Below are positions 26,035 through 34,010 of a DNA stretch of 55,603 nucleotides, piece by piece. Numbering within the stretch: the stretch's first letter is position 1; each line of letters starts with the position of its first letter. The stretch covers positions 1 to 55,603 of the forward strand of contig JAFLEB010000003.1 in assembly GCA_017302075.1 (NCBI GenBank). The letters run 5' to 3'. Under the pieces are notes generated by a model that was not told the DNA's origin, ran no database searches, and saw only the letters and a list, made by a program, of their open reading frames with translations. The stretch is from Lysobacterales bacterium. Its GTDB lineage: Bacteria > Pseudomonadota > Gammaproteobacteria > Xanthomonadales > Xanthomonadaceae. The position numbers and the translations under genes are program-made.

Positions 26035-26543
26035 GGCAAATTCTCCTCTGTGGGGCGGCGTCCAAGAAGTCGCCGCGGGGTGGACTTGACGAACCCGCCG
26101 CCTTCAGCAGCGGCAACAGATTCGATCAATGCGCAGACGTCATCGCCAGTCGGAATGGAGTCCGGAAGCTCCGCCCAGGCGTGGATGGCACGCTCCATTC
26201 GTCCGTGCATGGCGAGCAGCCTGTCCAGTTGTTGGCGGGTGTCGTCGAGCCTGCGCCGAATGATGTCCCGCACAAGCGGACAGGGACTATGTCGCAGCAG
26301 GCTGTGGTGGATGATTTCCTCGATTTCCCCCAGCGTGAAGCCAAGGTGTTGCGCCGTGCGAATGAAGTGCAGGCGAAGGAGCTCCGAGGTGGAGAACAAC
26401 TGGTAGCCGCCCTCGGTATGCGTGGCCGCTTGCAACAGACCGCGCCGCAGGTAGTTGCGCACCACATGCACCGTGACATCGCCCTGCCGTGCCAGCTGGC
26501 GGACCGTCATCAGCGGCAGCGTCACTTCTTCCTTGGTCGTCAT
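26031..26543 (-). CDS. MerR-family regulator, MerD-like
   Basis: A 170-residue MerR-type protein. Its DNA-binding half (VTVHVVRNYLRRGLL, EGGYQLFSTSELLRLHFIRTA) closely resembles MerD of mercury operons, while the rest is longer and resembles metal-sensing MerR proteins. One Cys (C88, in HSPCPLVRDI) sits where Zn/Cd/Pb/Hg sensors carry the dimer-helix Cys, and another (C137, DDVCALIES) near the C-terminal metal loop. This suggests a divalent-metal sensor, unlike the regulator at 5467. It is the first gene after the promoter at 26571-26601 and so probably controls its own eleven-gene operon. A start at codon 12 is possible but less conserved. Confidence 0.82.
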   Translation of the reverse strand: MTTKEEVTLPLMTVRQLARQGDVTVHVVRNYLRRGLLQAATHTEGGYQLFSTSELLRLHFIRTAQHLGFTLGEIEEIIHHSLLRHSPCPLVRDIIRRRLDDTRQQLDRLLAMHGRMERAIHAWAELPDSIPTGDDVCALIESVAAAEGGGFVKSTPRRLLGRRPTEENLP

Positions 26544-26570
26544 CGGCTTGCTCCCGGCGAGGTGTTGATC

Positions 26571-26601
26571 AGGCTAGACCTGTGTCTCGCACACAGGTCA
26601 A
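26571..26601 (-). promoter_or_regulatory. MerR-type promoter/operator of the eleven-gene operon
   Basis: On the minus strand a -35 TTGACC (26596-26601) and a -10 TAGCCT (26571-26576) are separated by 19 bp, the MerR spacing. The spacer contains a perfect 9-bp inverted repeat, gacctgtgt (26577-26585) and acacaggtc (26591-26599), with a 5-bp centre. It ends 27 bases before the regulator start. This is the clearest regulatory site in the window and marks the 5' end of the transcript that ends with ackA. Confidence 0.8.
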
Positions 26602-26715
26602 CCGGCCTTGCGGTGGGCGAAGCCAGTAACGCGCGAATTGGCCGTAGACGGACGGATGTTCGCGGCCACAGTTGCATGAACCGTCGGTCCCTGCCTGCGT
26701 TGAACGGCCCCATCA

Positions 26716-29700
26716 CTACTTCTCCTTGGGTAGTGCGGAGGAGGGGTGCGGCTTCCTGGCCAGCTGCGGCTGCTTGATCAGCGAGTACAGCGCCGGGATC
26801 ACGACCAGGGTGAGGATGGTCGAAGACACCATGCCACCTACCATCGGCGCAGCGATTCGGCGCATAACTTCCGAGCCAGTACCGCTGCTCCACATGATGG
26901 GCAGCAGGCCCGCCATGATCGCGACCACGGTCATCATCTTCGGGCGCACGCGGTCGACCGCGCCTTCGATGATGGCCTCGCGCAGGTCCCGTGCATCCAG
27001 TGCCCGGCCTTCGGCCTGCCTCTGCGCGGCACGCGCTTCAAGTGCGTGGTCGAGGTAGATCAGCATCACCACGCCGGTTTCCGCGGCGACGCCGGCCAGC
27101 GCGATGAAGCCCACGATCACCGCGACGCTGGTGTTGTAGTCGAGCATCCACATCAGCCAGATGCCACCGACCAGTGCGAAGGGCACCGACAGCATCACGA
27201 TCAGCGACTCGGTGACACGGCGGAAGTTGAGGTACAGCAGCAGGAAAATCAGCGCCAGCGTCACCGGAATGACGACCCGCATTTTTTCGGCGGCGCGCTG
27301 CATGTACTCGTATTGACCGCTCCAGGTCACGTAGTAGCCCGATGGGAACTGCACCTGTCGAGTGACCGCTTCCTGCGCCGCCTTCACGTAGCGGCCGAGG
27401 TCGCTTTCGCGGGTATCGACATAGATGTATGCGGCCAGCATGGCGTTCTCGGTGCGGATGCTGGGCGCCCCTTTCCTAACCTCGATCTTCGCCAACTCGC
27501 CGAGCTGCACCTGCGCACCGCCGGGCACCGGCACCAGCACCTGGGTCCCGATGCGCTGCGGGTCGTCGCGCAGTTCGCGCGGATAGCGCACGATCGCGCT
27601 GAAACGCTCGCGGCCCTGCAGGATGGTGGTGACCATCTCGCCGCCCAGCGCGGCCGCCACCACGTCCTGCACCTCGCCCAGGGTCACTCCGTATTGAGCC
27701 AGGCTGGCCAGGTCTGGGGTGATGTCGAGGTAGTAGGCACCGGTCAGGCGTTCGGCGAAGGCGCTGGTCGTCCCCGGCACCTGCCGCACCACGGCTTCGA
27801 TCTCGGTGGCCAGGGCTTCCAGCTGGTCCAGGTTGTTGCCGAAGATCTTGATGCCCACGGGCGTTCGGATGCCCGTGGCCAGCATGTCGGTGCGGGCTTT
27901 GATCGGCATCGTCCAGGAGTTGGCGACACCCGGGAACTTCAGCGCCGCGTCCATCTCGGCAATGAGCTTGTCGGTGGTCATGCCGTCGCGCCACTGGTCC
28001 TCGGGTTTGAGGTTGATGACGGTTTCGAACATCTCCAGCGGCGCCGGATCGGTGGCGCTCAGGGCGCGACCTGCCTTGCCAAACACCGATTCCACTTCCG
28101 GGAAGCCCTTGATGACCCGGTCCTGCTGCTGCAGCAGTTCGGAGGCCTTGGTCACCGACATGCCCGGCAGCGACGCAGGCATGTACAGCAGCGTGCCCTC
28201 GTTGAGCGTGGGCATGAACTCGCTGCCCACGCGCGATGCCGGCCACAGGCTGGCGAACAGGGCGACCAGCGCGAGCACGATCGTGGCGATACGGTGCCGC
28301 AGCACGAGGTTGATCACCGGCCGATAGGCGGCGACCAGGAACCGGTTCACCGGGTTCCTGTGCTCGGGCACGATCTTGCCGCGCACGAACAGCAGCATGA
28401 GCACCGGCACCAGCGTCACCGACAGCAGCGCGCCTCCGGCCATGGCGAAGGTCTTGGTGAACGCGAGCGGCTTGAACAGGCGGCCTTCCTGCGCTTCCAG
28501 CGCGAAAACCGGCAGGAACGAGACGGTGATGATCATCAGGCTGAAGAAGAGCGCCGGCCCGACTTCGCGGCAGGCGTCGATGATCAGCTGGGTGCGGCTG
28601 CGGGAGCCGTCGCCGCGCTCGATGTGCTTGTGCGCGTTCTCAATCATCACGATCGCCGCGTCGACCATCACGCCGATCGAGATCGCGATGCCGCCCAGGC
28701 TCATGATGTTGGAGTTCATTCCCAGCACACGCATCGCGATCACCGCGATTAACACGCCGACCGGCAACATGACGATCGCCACCAGCGCGCTGCGGGCATG
28801 GAACAGGAACACCAGGCACACCAGCGCGACGATCAGGCTCTCCTCGAGCAGGGTGGTGCGTAGGGTCTTGATCGCACGCACTATGAGATCGGACCGGTCG
28901 TAGACCGCCTGCACGCTGACGCCCTCCGGCAGTCCACGCGCGAGCTGGGCGATCTTCTCCTTCACCCCGCCGATCACGGCTAGGGCATTCTCGCCGAATC
29001 GCGCAATCACGATCCCGCCCACCACGTCACCTTTGCCGTCCAGATCGGCGATCCCGCGGCGCTCATCGGGCACAAGCTCGACCCGGGCAACATCGCCGAT
29101 AAGCACCGGTGCGCCGCCTTCGGCGCGCAGCACTAGGTTCTCGATGTCCTCGATGCCGCGCAGGTAGCCACGGCCCCGCACCATGTACTCCGTCTCGGCC
29201 ATTTCGATCACACGGCCGCCAACGTCGCGGTTGCTTGCAGCGATCACCTCGGACACCCGCGAAATCGGGATGTCGAACGCGCGCAGCCGCACCGGATCGA
29301 CTGTGATCGAGTACTGGCGCACGAAGCCACCGACGCTGGCGACCTCGGCCACCCCGGGCGCGGTGGTCAGCTGGTAGCGCAGATACCAGTCCTGCATCGC
29401 GCGCAGTTCGTCCAGCGAGTGGCGGTCACTCTTGAGGACGTACTGATAGACCCAACCCACGCCGGTGGCGTCAGGGCCCAGTGCGGGTGCCACGCCGGGC
29501 GGCAGGTTCTTCGACGCGACGTTGAGGTTTTCGAGCACGCGTGAGCGCGCCCAGTAGAGATCGGTGCCTTCCTCGAAGATGACGTAGATGAAGGAGGCGC
29601 CGAAGAACGAGAAGCCGCGGACGTCTCGCGATTTCGGAACTGCAAGCAGGGCGCTGGTCAGCGGATAGGTGACCTGATCCTCGACCACCTGGGGCGCCTG

Positions 29701-29865
29701 CCCTGGGTACTCGGTGAACACGATCACCTGTACGTCCGAGAGGTCCGGCTGGGCGTCCAGCGGCGTGTTCGTCAGCGCGTAGATGCCACCGGCGACGATC
29801 GCCAGCGCCATCACCAGCACCAGGAAGACGTTGCGTACCGACCATTCAATGAGACGGCCAAGCAT
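26716..29865 (-). CDS. cusA: CusA-type Cu(I)/Ag(I) RND efflux pump
   Basis: A 1049-residue heavy-metal RND pump, the usual length. The three methionines that bind Cu(I) in E. coli CusA have counterparts in YMPASLPG, APLEMFET and RTDMLATG, so Cu/Ag specificity is likely. The proton-relay helix includes GGIAISIGVMVDAAIVMIENAHK, and the C-terminus LTLVVIPALYSLIKQ is complete. It works with CusB and the outer-membrane channel to expel metal from cytoplasm and periplasm. It starts one base after cusB. A 172-bp gap with a separate promoter divides it from the MerR-led operon. Confidence 0.96.
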   Translation of the reverse strand: MLGRLIEWSVRNVFLVLVMALAIVAGGIYALTNTPLDAQPDLSDVQVIVFTEYPGQAPQVVEDQVTYPLTSALLAVPKSRDVRGFSFFGASFIYVIFEEGTDLYWARSRVLENLNVASKNLPPGVAPALGPDATGVGWVYQYVLKSDRHSLDELRAMQDWYLRYQLTTAPGVAEVASVGGFVRQYSITVDPVRLRAFDIPISRVSEVIAASNRDVGGRVIEMAETEYMVRGRGYLRGIEDIENLVLRAEGGAPVLIGDVARVELVPDERRGIADLDGKGDVVGGIVIARFGENALAVIGGVKEKIAQLARGLPEGVSVQAVYDRSDLIVRAIKTLRTTLLEESLIVALVCLVFLFHARSALVAIVMLPVGVLIAVIAMRVLGMNSNIMSLGGIAISIGVMVDAAIVMIENAHKHIERGDGSRSRTQLIIDACREVGPALFFSLMIITVSFLPVFALEAQEGRLFKPLAFTKTFAMAGGALLSVTLVPVLMLLFVRGKIVPEHRNPVNRFLVAAYRPVINLVLRHRIATIVLALVALFASLWPASRVGSEFMPTLNEGTLLYMPASLPGMSVTKASELLQQQDRVIKGFPEVESVFGKAGRALSATDPAPLEMFETVINLKPEDQWRDGMTTDKLIAEMDAALKFPGVANSWTMPIKARTDMLATGIRTPVGIKIFGNNLDQLEALATEIEAVVRQVPGTTSAFAERLTGAYYLDITPDLASLAQYGVTLGEVQDVVAAALGGEMVTTILQGRERFSAIVRYPRELRDDPQRIGTQVLVPVPGGAQVQLGELAKIEVRKGAPSIRTENAMLAAYIYVDTRESDLGRYVKAAQEAVTRQVQFPSGYYVTWSGQYEYMQRAAEKMRVVIPVTLALIFLLLYLNFRRVTESLIVMLSVPFALVGGIWLMWMLDYNTSVAVIVGFIALAGVAAETGVVMLIYLDHALEARAAQRQAEGRALDARDLREAIIEGAVDRVRPKMMTVVAIMAGLLPIMWSSGTGSEVMRRIAAPMVGGMVSSTILTLVVIPALYSLIKQPQLARKPHPSSALPKEK

Positions 29866-29866
29866 G

Positions 29867-31396
29867 TCAGTGCCCCTCGTGCCCGGTGGGGGAAGTAGGT
29901 GCGGCGTGGTCGCTCATCATCCCGTGGCTGCCATGGCCGTCTTGACCGGCAGGTGCGTCAAGGGCGCTGGCGGGAGCCGGCGCATCCGCCGGCGCCGCAG
30001 GCATGGCATGGCCGGCATGTGGGTCAGCCGCCTCCTCGCTGTGCCCGGCGTGCGGATCCGCTGCCTCGGCACCATGGCCGGCGTGCGGGTCGGCGGAGCC
30101 ATCGCCTGACTGTTCGCGCTGCGGATCTTCACTGGTGCCGGAGGGCGACCCGTGTCCTGCGTGACCCTCAAGCCCCTTGAGTGCCGACTGCAGGTTGCTT
30201 TCGGCGTCGATCAGGAAGTTGGCGGACACCACGACCTGTTCGCCTTCAGACAACCCGTCGAGGATCTCGATGCGCTCGCCGCCGCGACGACCCAGGGTCA
30301 CGTCGCGCGGTGCAAAACGGCCCGCGCCGGTCTCAACCAGCACCATCTGGCGCGTGCCGCTGTCCAGCACGGCCGAACGCGGAACGGTGAGCACCGGGCC
30401 GGTCCCCGGCGCCTCGAGCAGCACCGTCCCGTAGAGCCCGGGCCGCAGGTCGCCGTTGGGATTGGGCAATGCGATGCGCACGTCCACGGTGCGCGTCATT
30501 GCATCGATGACGGGCTGCACGAAGGTGACCTTGCCCTTGGCCACCTGGCCTGGCAGGGCTACGGTTTCAAAGCGGGCGGGCTGGCCGATTGCTATGCCCG
30601 CGGCCTGCGCCGCCGGCACCTTGGCGACCACCCACACCATCGACAGGTCGGCCAGGCGCAGGATGGTCTCGCCCGCCTCGAACCGGGCGCCCTGGACCAC
30701 CGGTTTTTCGATCACCACCGCATTTGCCGGCGCGGTGAGGACCAGGGCCTTCTTGCCCATCTGCGCATTGCTGATTTCCCAGTTGCGCAGGCGGGTACGG
30801 GCGGCATCGCGTAGGCGGGTCATCGATGCCGCGCTGGCGGGATCGGATCCGGCCAGCCTGCGGGCGGTCTCGTCAGCGAGCCTGTATTCCTGCTGCGCCG
30901 CAGCCAACTGCGGGCTGTAGACGGATAGCAGCGGCTGCCCGGCGCGGACTCGCATGCCGGTCTGGTTCGCGTACAGCCGCTCCACCCAGCCTTCGAAGCG
31001 CGGGGCAATGACGTACTGTCGGGTCTCGTCGACCTCGACCGTGCCGCTGGTGCGCACGGTGGCGGACAGTGCCCCGCGCGTAACCGCTTCCGTGCGCACG
31101 CCCAGCGCCTGCACCTTGTCCGGCGGCAGCACCACCGTGCCCTGCGCCGCCGGCGGCGCGTCGTCGGCATAGACCGGAACGTAGTCCATGCCCATCGGAT
31201 CCTTCTTCGGCACCGGCGAGGTGTCGGGGAGCCCCATGGGATTTCGGTAATAAAGCACCTTGCGCTCCGCGGCAGGCGCCTCGGCGGATGTAGCTGCGGT
31301 CGGCGAATCGTTGGTCGCGCGGCCGGCCATCCAGCCTGTGGTGAGGGCGGCGAGTGCGACGCCGATGGCGAGCGACAGGGTCTGGACACGGGTCAT
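29867..31396 (-). CDS. cusB: CusB-type periplasmic adaptor with His-rich C-terminus
   Basis: A 509-residue membrane-fusion protein linking CusA to the outer-membrane channel. After the N-terminal anchor comes a Cys-free heavy-metal-binding segment (YYRNPMGLPDTSPVPKKDPMGMDYVPVY), then the hairpin, lipoyl and barrel domains (VRAGQPLLSVYSPQL, GLYGTVLLEAPG, LSEGEQVVVSANFLIDAE). From about residue 420 a long His/Ala/Asp-rich tail with three DPHAGH motifs extends beyond the usual end, probably a copper-binding extension. The start overlaps the channel-gene stop by 4 bp. Confidence 0.93.
   Translation of the reverse strand: MTRVQTLSLAIGVALAALTTGWMAGRATNDSPTAATSAEAPAAERKVLYYRNPMGLPDTSPVPKKDPMGMDYVPVYADDAPPAAQGTVVLPPDKVQALGVRTEAVTRGALSATVRTSGTVEVDETRQYVIAPRFEGWVERLYANQTGMRVRAGQPLLSVYSPQLAAAQQEYRLADETARRLAGSDPASAASMTRLRDAARTRLRNWEISNAQMGKKALVLTAPANAVVIEKPVVQGARFEAGETILRLADLSMVWVVAKVPAAQAAGIAIGQPARFETVALPGQVAKGKVTFVQPVIDAMTRTVDVRIALPNPNGDLRPGLYGTVLLEAPGTGPVLTVPRSAVLDSGTRQMVLVETGAGRFAPRDVTLGRRGGERIEILDGLSEGEQVVVSANFLIDAESNLQSALKGLEGHAGHGSPSGTSEDPQREQSGDGSADPHAGHGAEAADPHAGHSEEAADPHAGHAMPAAPADAPAPASALDAPAGQDGHGSHGMMSDHAAPTSPTGHEGH
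30008..30091 (-). repeat. 33-bp repeat coding DPHAGH in cusB
   Basis: Three copies, 33 bp apart (30008-30025, 30041-30058, 30074-30091), encode DPHAGH in the CusB tail. The hexapeptide also occurs twice in the multicopper oxidase CopA of the same window. Confidence 0.75.
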
Positions 31397-32715
31397 CGGA
31401 TATCTCCTTCGATGGCGCGCACGGCGGCGGCGCCCAACAGTTCGTCACGCAATGCATCGACCCGTGCGAGGTCGGCGCCCTGCCATTCATTGAGTGCTTC
31501 CAGCAGCGTCCCGAAGTCGACTTCGCCGACCTGGTAGCTCGCCAGCGCCGACTGCCAGGTGGCGTCGGCCTGCGGCAGCAGCGTGTTCTGGATCAGTTGC
31601 CGGCGTTCGCGGGCGCTGGTCCACTGCGACCAGGCGGAAGCGCCTCGCTCCTCGACGGCCCGCAGCGTGGCGTCCCTGCGGGCCAGCGCGGCTTCCTCGA
31701 GCAGGCGCGATTCGCGCTCGCGCTCGCGGCGGGCGCGCTGCTGGAACGGGATCTCCACCTCGAGCATCAGCTCGGTACTCTGGATGCCGTTGCCCAGCTG
31801 CATCGCACCCACGCCGACGGTGATGTCGGGAAAGCGGTTGCGACGCTGCAGCACCACATTCGTGCGCGCGGCCTCGGCGCGGGCCTGCTGCGAACGGACC
31901 GCGGGGTGCGTGTCGGCGGCGTCCAGAGCCTCGGCAAGCGAAGCGCTGCGGACGGCAAGGTGCGGCGCCTCGTCGGGAGCCGCCAGCGGCGCATCGGAAC
32001 GGCGCCCCAGCACCGCGTTCAAGGTGGCGGCCGCCTCTTGCTTGGCGGCGAGGCGTTCGATCCGCTCGCGCTGCAGGGTGGTCTGCTCGACTTGGGCGCG
32101 GATGGCATCCTGCTGTGCCGCGCGGCCAAGGGCGTAGCGCACGCCCGCGATCTCTTCGATCTGGCGGAGCAGGGCGATGCGGCGATCGAGCACGTCTATC
32201 GCTTGATCGGCATGCCAATAACGAGCGTAGGCCGCCTCGGCGTCGGACAGCAGCCCGCGCGTCGCAGTGACTCGATCAAGTCCGATCGCGACCGCGTCCT
32301 GGCTGGCCGCAGTCCGCGCCAGATCGCGCTTGCCCCAGAGCGGAAAGCGCTGGCGCACCGCGTAGTTGATCTCACGCTCGGCACCGACGGTGCGCCAGGG
32401 TCTGTCCGGATCGAGCCCGCGAAAGCCCATCGAGGCCATCGGATCGGGCAGGGCGCCCGCCGGCAGTATCCGCGCTTCAGCGGCCTGGGTTTCCAAGCCC
32501 ATGGCCCGAAGCTCGGGGTTGTGTTCGAGCACCCAGGTCCGGATCGACTCGAGACTGTGTCCCGGGATGGGCTCGGTTGCGGTCACCGGCAGCGCCAGCG
32601 CCCACAAGGCGCCGGCGAGCACGCAGGCGAGCACGCGCCGCCGCGGTGGCCGCTGGCAGGACAGCGGGTGGCAGTGCAGGCGGCTGGCCTGCCACAGGTA
32701 GAACGGAGATGCCAT
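31393..32715 (-). CDS. TolC/CusC-like outer-membrane efflux channel
   Basis: A 440-residue outer-membrane factor with a signal-type N-terminus (RRRVLACVLAGALWALALPVTA) and two repeats rich in coiled-coil helices, as in TolC-family proteins (VLEHNPELRAMGLETQAAEAR; EVEIPFQQRARRERERE; SYQVGEVDFGTLLEAL). It forms the outer part of the Cus tripartite pump. The start at 32715 follows AAGGA 7 bases upstream; the open frame runs to 32811 but that extension lacks a signal. It is the first gene of the cus set and overlaps cusB by 4 bp. Confidence 0.92.
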   Translation of the reverse strand: MASPFYLWQASRLHCHPLSCQRPPRRRVLACVLAGALWALALPVTATEPIPGHSLESIRTWVLEHNPELRAMGLETQAAEARILPAGALPDPMASMGFRGLDPDRPWRTVGAEREINYAVRQRFPLWGKRDLARTAASQDAVAIGLDRVTATRGLLSDAEAAYARYWHADQAIDVLDRRIALLRQIEEIAGVRYALGRAAQQDAIRAQVEQTTLQRERIERLAAKQEAAATLNAVLGRRSDAPLAAPDEAPHLAVRSASLAEALDAADTHPAVRSQQARAEAARTNVVLQRRNRFPDITVGVGAMQLGNGIQSTELMLEVEIPFQQRARRERERESRLLEEAALARRDATLRAVEERGASAWSQWTSARERRQLIQNTLLPQADATWQSALASYQVGEVDFGTLLEALNEWQGADLARVDALRDELLGAAAVRAIEGDIR

Positions 32716-32840
32716 ATCAGTGTCCTTGGGCCGACGCGACGCAGTCGCTCGGCCGGGGCAGGAACACATGCCGTGACGCGCACGGCACGAACGCACAGCA
32801 CTGCACCGCACAGGCGTGCGGCGCAGTCAGCATTCGGGCA

Positions 32841-33260
32841 TCAGATCAGCAGGAGGGCCGCGGGATGCGCGGTGGGTCGGTGCCAGGCAGGCGTGGGTGG
32901 CGAATCGACCCATGTGGACGTGACCCCGGGGCCACCGTCTGCGACTTCGGCGGCCGCGAACCAGGAGAACCACACCCCGACCAGCAGCGCTGGAACCGGC
33001 GGGATGCGCCCGCTGTCGGCCGAGAGATCCCCTTCGCTGCAGTGCGCGGCACACAGTGCTTCATCAGCCGAGGGAAGCTCTTCACCACAATCGTGGCCGT
33101 GGTCGTGGCGGGTGTCCGCGTCGGCCGCGACTGCGGCGGTTGTGGCCCTGAGATCCAGACAGCCGCCATGACCGGCCAGTGCGAACTGGGACCAGAGCAA
33201 CGCCACCATCGCGAGGAGGGCAGTGCGCTGAAACCAGTTCCGATGGCGAAGGCGGATCAT
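32841..33260 (-). CDS. Small secreted protein preceding the cus operon
   Basis: A 139-residue protein with an N-terminal signal (residues 10-29, ALLAMVALLWSQFALA), His/Asp/Cys residues (DTRHDHGHDCGEE, ALCAAHCSEG), one hydrophobic helix (VPALLVGVWFSWFAAAEVA) and the end RPTAHPAALLLI. Small secreted proteins of similar layout precede cobalt-zinc-cadmium or copper RND operons (CzcI/CnrX-type position), but I cannot assign it to a named family. It reads in the same direction as the cus genes, 125 bases ahead of the channel gene, and may be a periplasmic metal sensor or buffer. An FNR-like box lies just upstream. Confidence 0.65.
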   Translation of the reverse strand: MIRLRHRNWFQRTALLAMVALLWSQFALAGHGGCLDLRATTAAVAADADTRHDHGHDCGEELPSADEALCAAHCSEGDLSADSGRIPPVPALLVGVWFSWFAAAEVADGGPGVTSTWVDSPPTPAWHRPTAHPAALLLI

Positions 33261-33293
33261 GATCTGAGCTTACTCTTTTCTGATCCGGTGCAA

Positions 33294-33307
33294 CTGATCC
33301 AGATCAA
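33294..33307 (-). promoter_or_regulatory. FNR/ANR/CRP-like box upstream of the cus leader gene
   Basis: Minus-strand TTGATCTGGATCAG matches the FNR/ANR pattern TTGAT-N4-ATCAA at 9 of 10 positions. A -10-like TAAGCT (33267-33272) lies so that the box centre would be about 41 bases before a start of transcription near 33260. That would leave almost no leader before the ATG at 33260, which weakens the assignment. Confidence 0.35.
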
Positions 33308-33337
33308 TTTCTGGTCAAGCACGGAGACGGCGGGGGA

Positions 33338-33991
33338 GTTCGTGCGCGCTATGGCGTGGTGCTGGCCCGCACCCAGCAGGAACTACGCGGCATACCTTGC
33401 GGGGATCTGGAACTCGATGAGCCTGATCGCAAGCAGATCGTCGTCTCGCGCATGTTTGGTCAGGACGTAGCTGACCCTAGCGAAGCGCTAGCAACCTTCG
33501 CCACTGTCGCCTGCGAGAAGCTGCGCCATCGAGGCCTCGCCGCTTCTGCGGTGTGGGCGTGGCTCGATGGAAATCCACACAAGGGCAGCCCGTTCCATGC
33601 GTCACGCGCGATCCCGCTGCCGTTTCCGACTCGGGACACCCGCGAGGTCCTGTTTGCGGTGCGCTGGCTGGCGAAGTCCCTGATGAAGCGAGGGCAGCTC
33701 TACAAGCGCGGAGGCGTGGGTCTCGCTGACTTGGTCCGCGGCGAGCAACAGCAGGCGGATCTCTTCTCGGCACCCAATCCACGGCGTGAGCGCGGGGTGG
33801 ATGTGCTTGACCGGATCAATTCCAAGTTCGGCCGCGGGACCGTCGGTATGGGCGATGCGGGCTGGAAGGTTGGTGGTGCCCGACCACGAGAGCAGCGCAT
33901 GCAGCGAGAGGAAGCGCGGTGGCGTCCCACGCTCAAGGCACTTTCGCCGGCGTACACCACCCGCTGGGATGAGCTCCTGCGAGCTCATTGA
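33338..33991 (+). pseudogene. umuC: umuC fragment (DNA polymerase V catalytic subunit, C-terminal half)
   Basis: The frame from about 33338 encodes some 217 residues that match the C-terminal half of UmuC: VRARYGVVLARTQQELRG, VSRMFGQ, LPFPTRDTREVLFAVRWLA, YKRGGVGLADL, QADLFSA and the C-terminus LSPAYTTRWDELL. The whole N-terminal half with the polymerase active site is absent, and no umuD is nearby. The 3' end is intact, so the 5' part was removed by recombination at about 33335, where cus upstream DNA now begins. A GTG at 33356 could start a shorter protein, but polymerase activity is excluded. Confidence 0.85.
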
Positions 33992-34010
33992 GGTGTTGAT
34001 AAACGAGAAC

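Noticed and set aside
26746-28752. 668-codon plus-strand frame opposite cusA
   Set aside because: Antisense shadow of a complete RND pump gene; composition (His, Arg, Asp, Gln) is typical of complement frames.
32807-32822. Hairpin ccgcac/gtgcgg before the cus channel gene
   Set aside because: Six-base stems are expected by chance in such GC-rich spacer DNA and there is no T-run.
31354-33171. 605-codon plus-strand frame across cusC and the secreted protein gene
   Set aside because: Runs antisense to two genes that have signal peptides and proper starts; no recognisable domain.
33356-33991. Functional small DNA polymerase V subunit from GTG 33356
   Set aside because: Only the C-terminal half of UmuC is present and the catalytic half is missing, so it is listed as a pseudogene.
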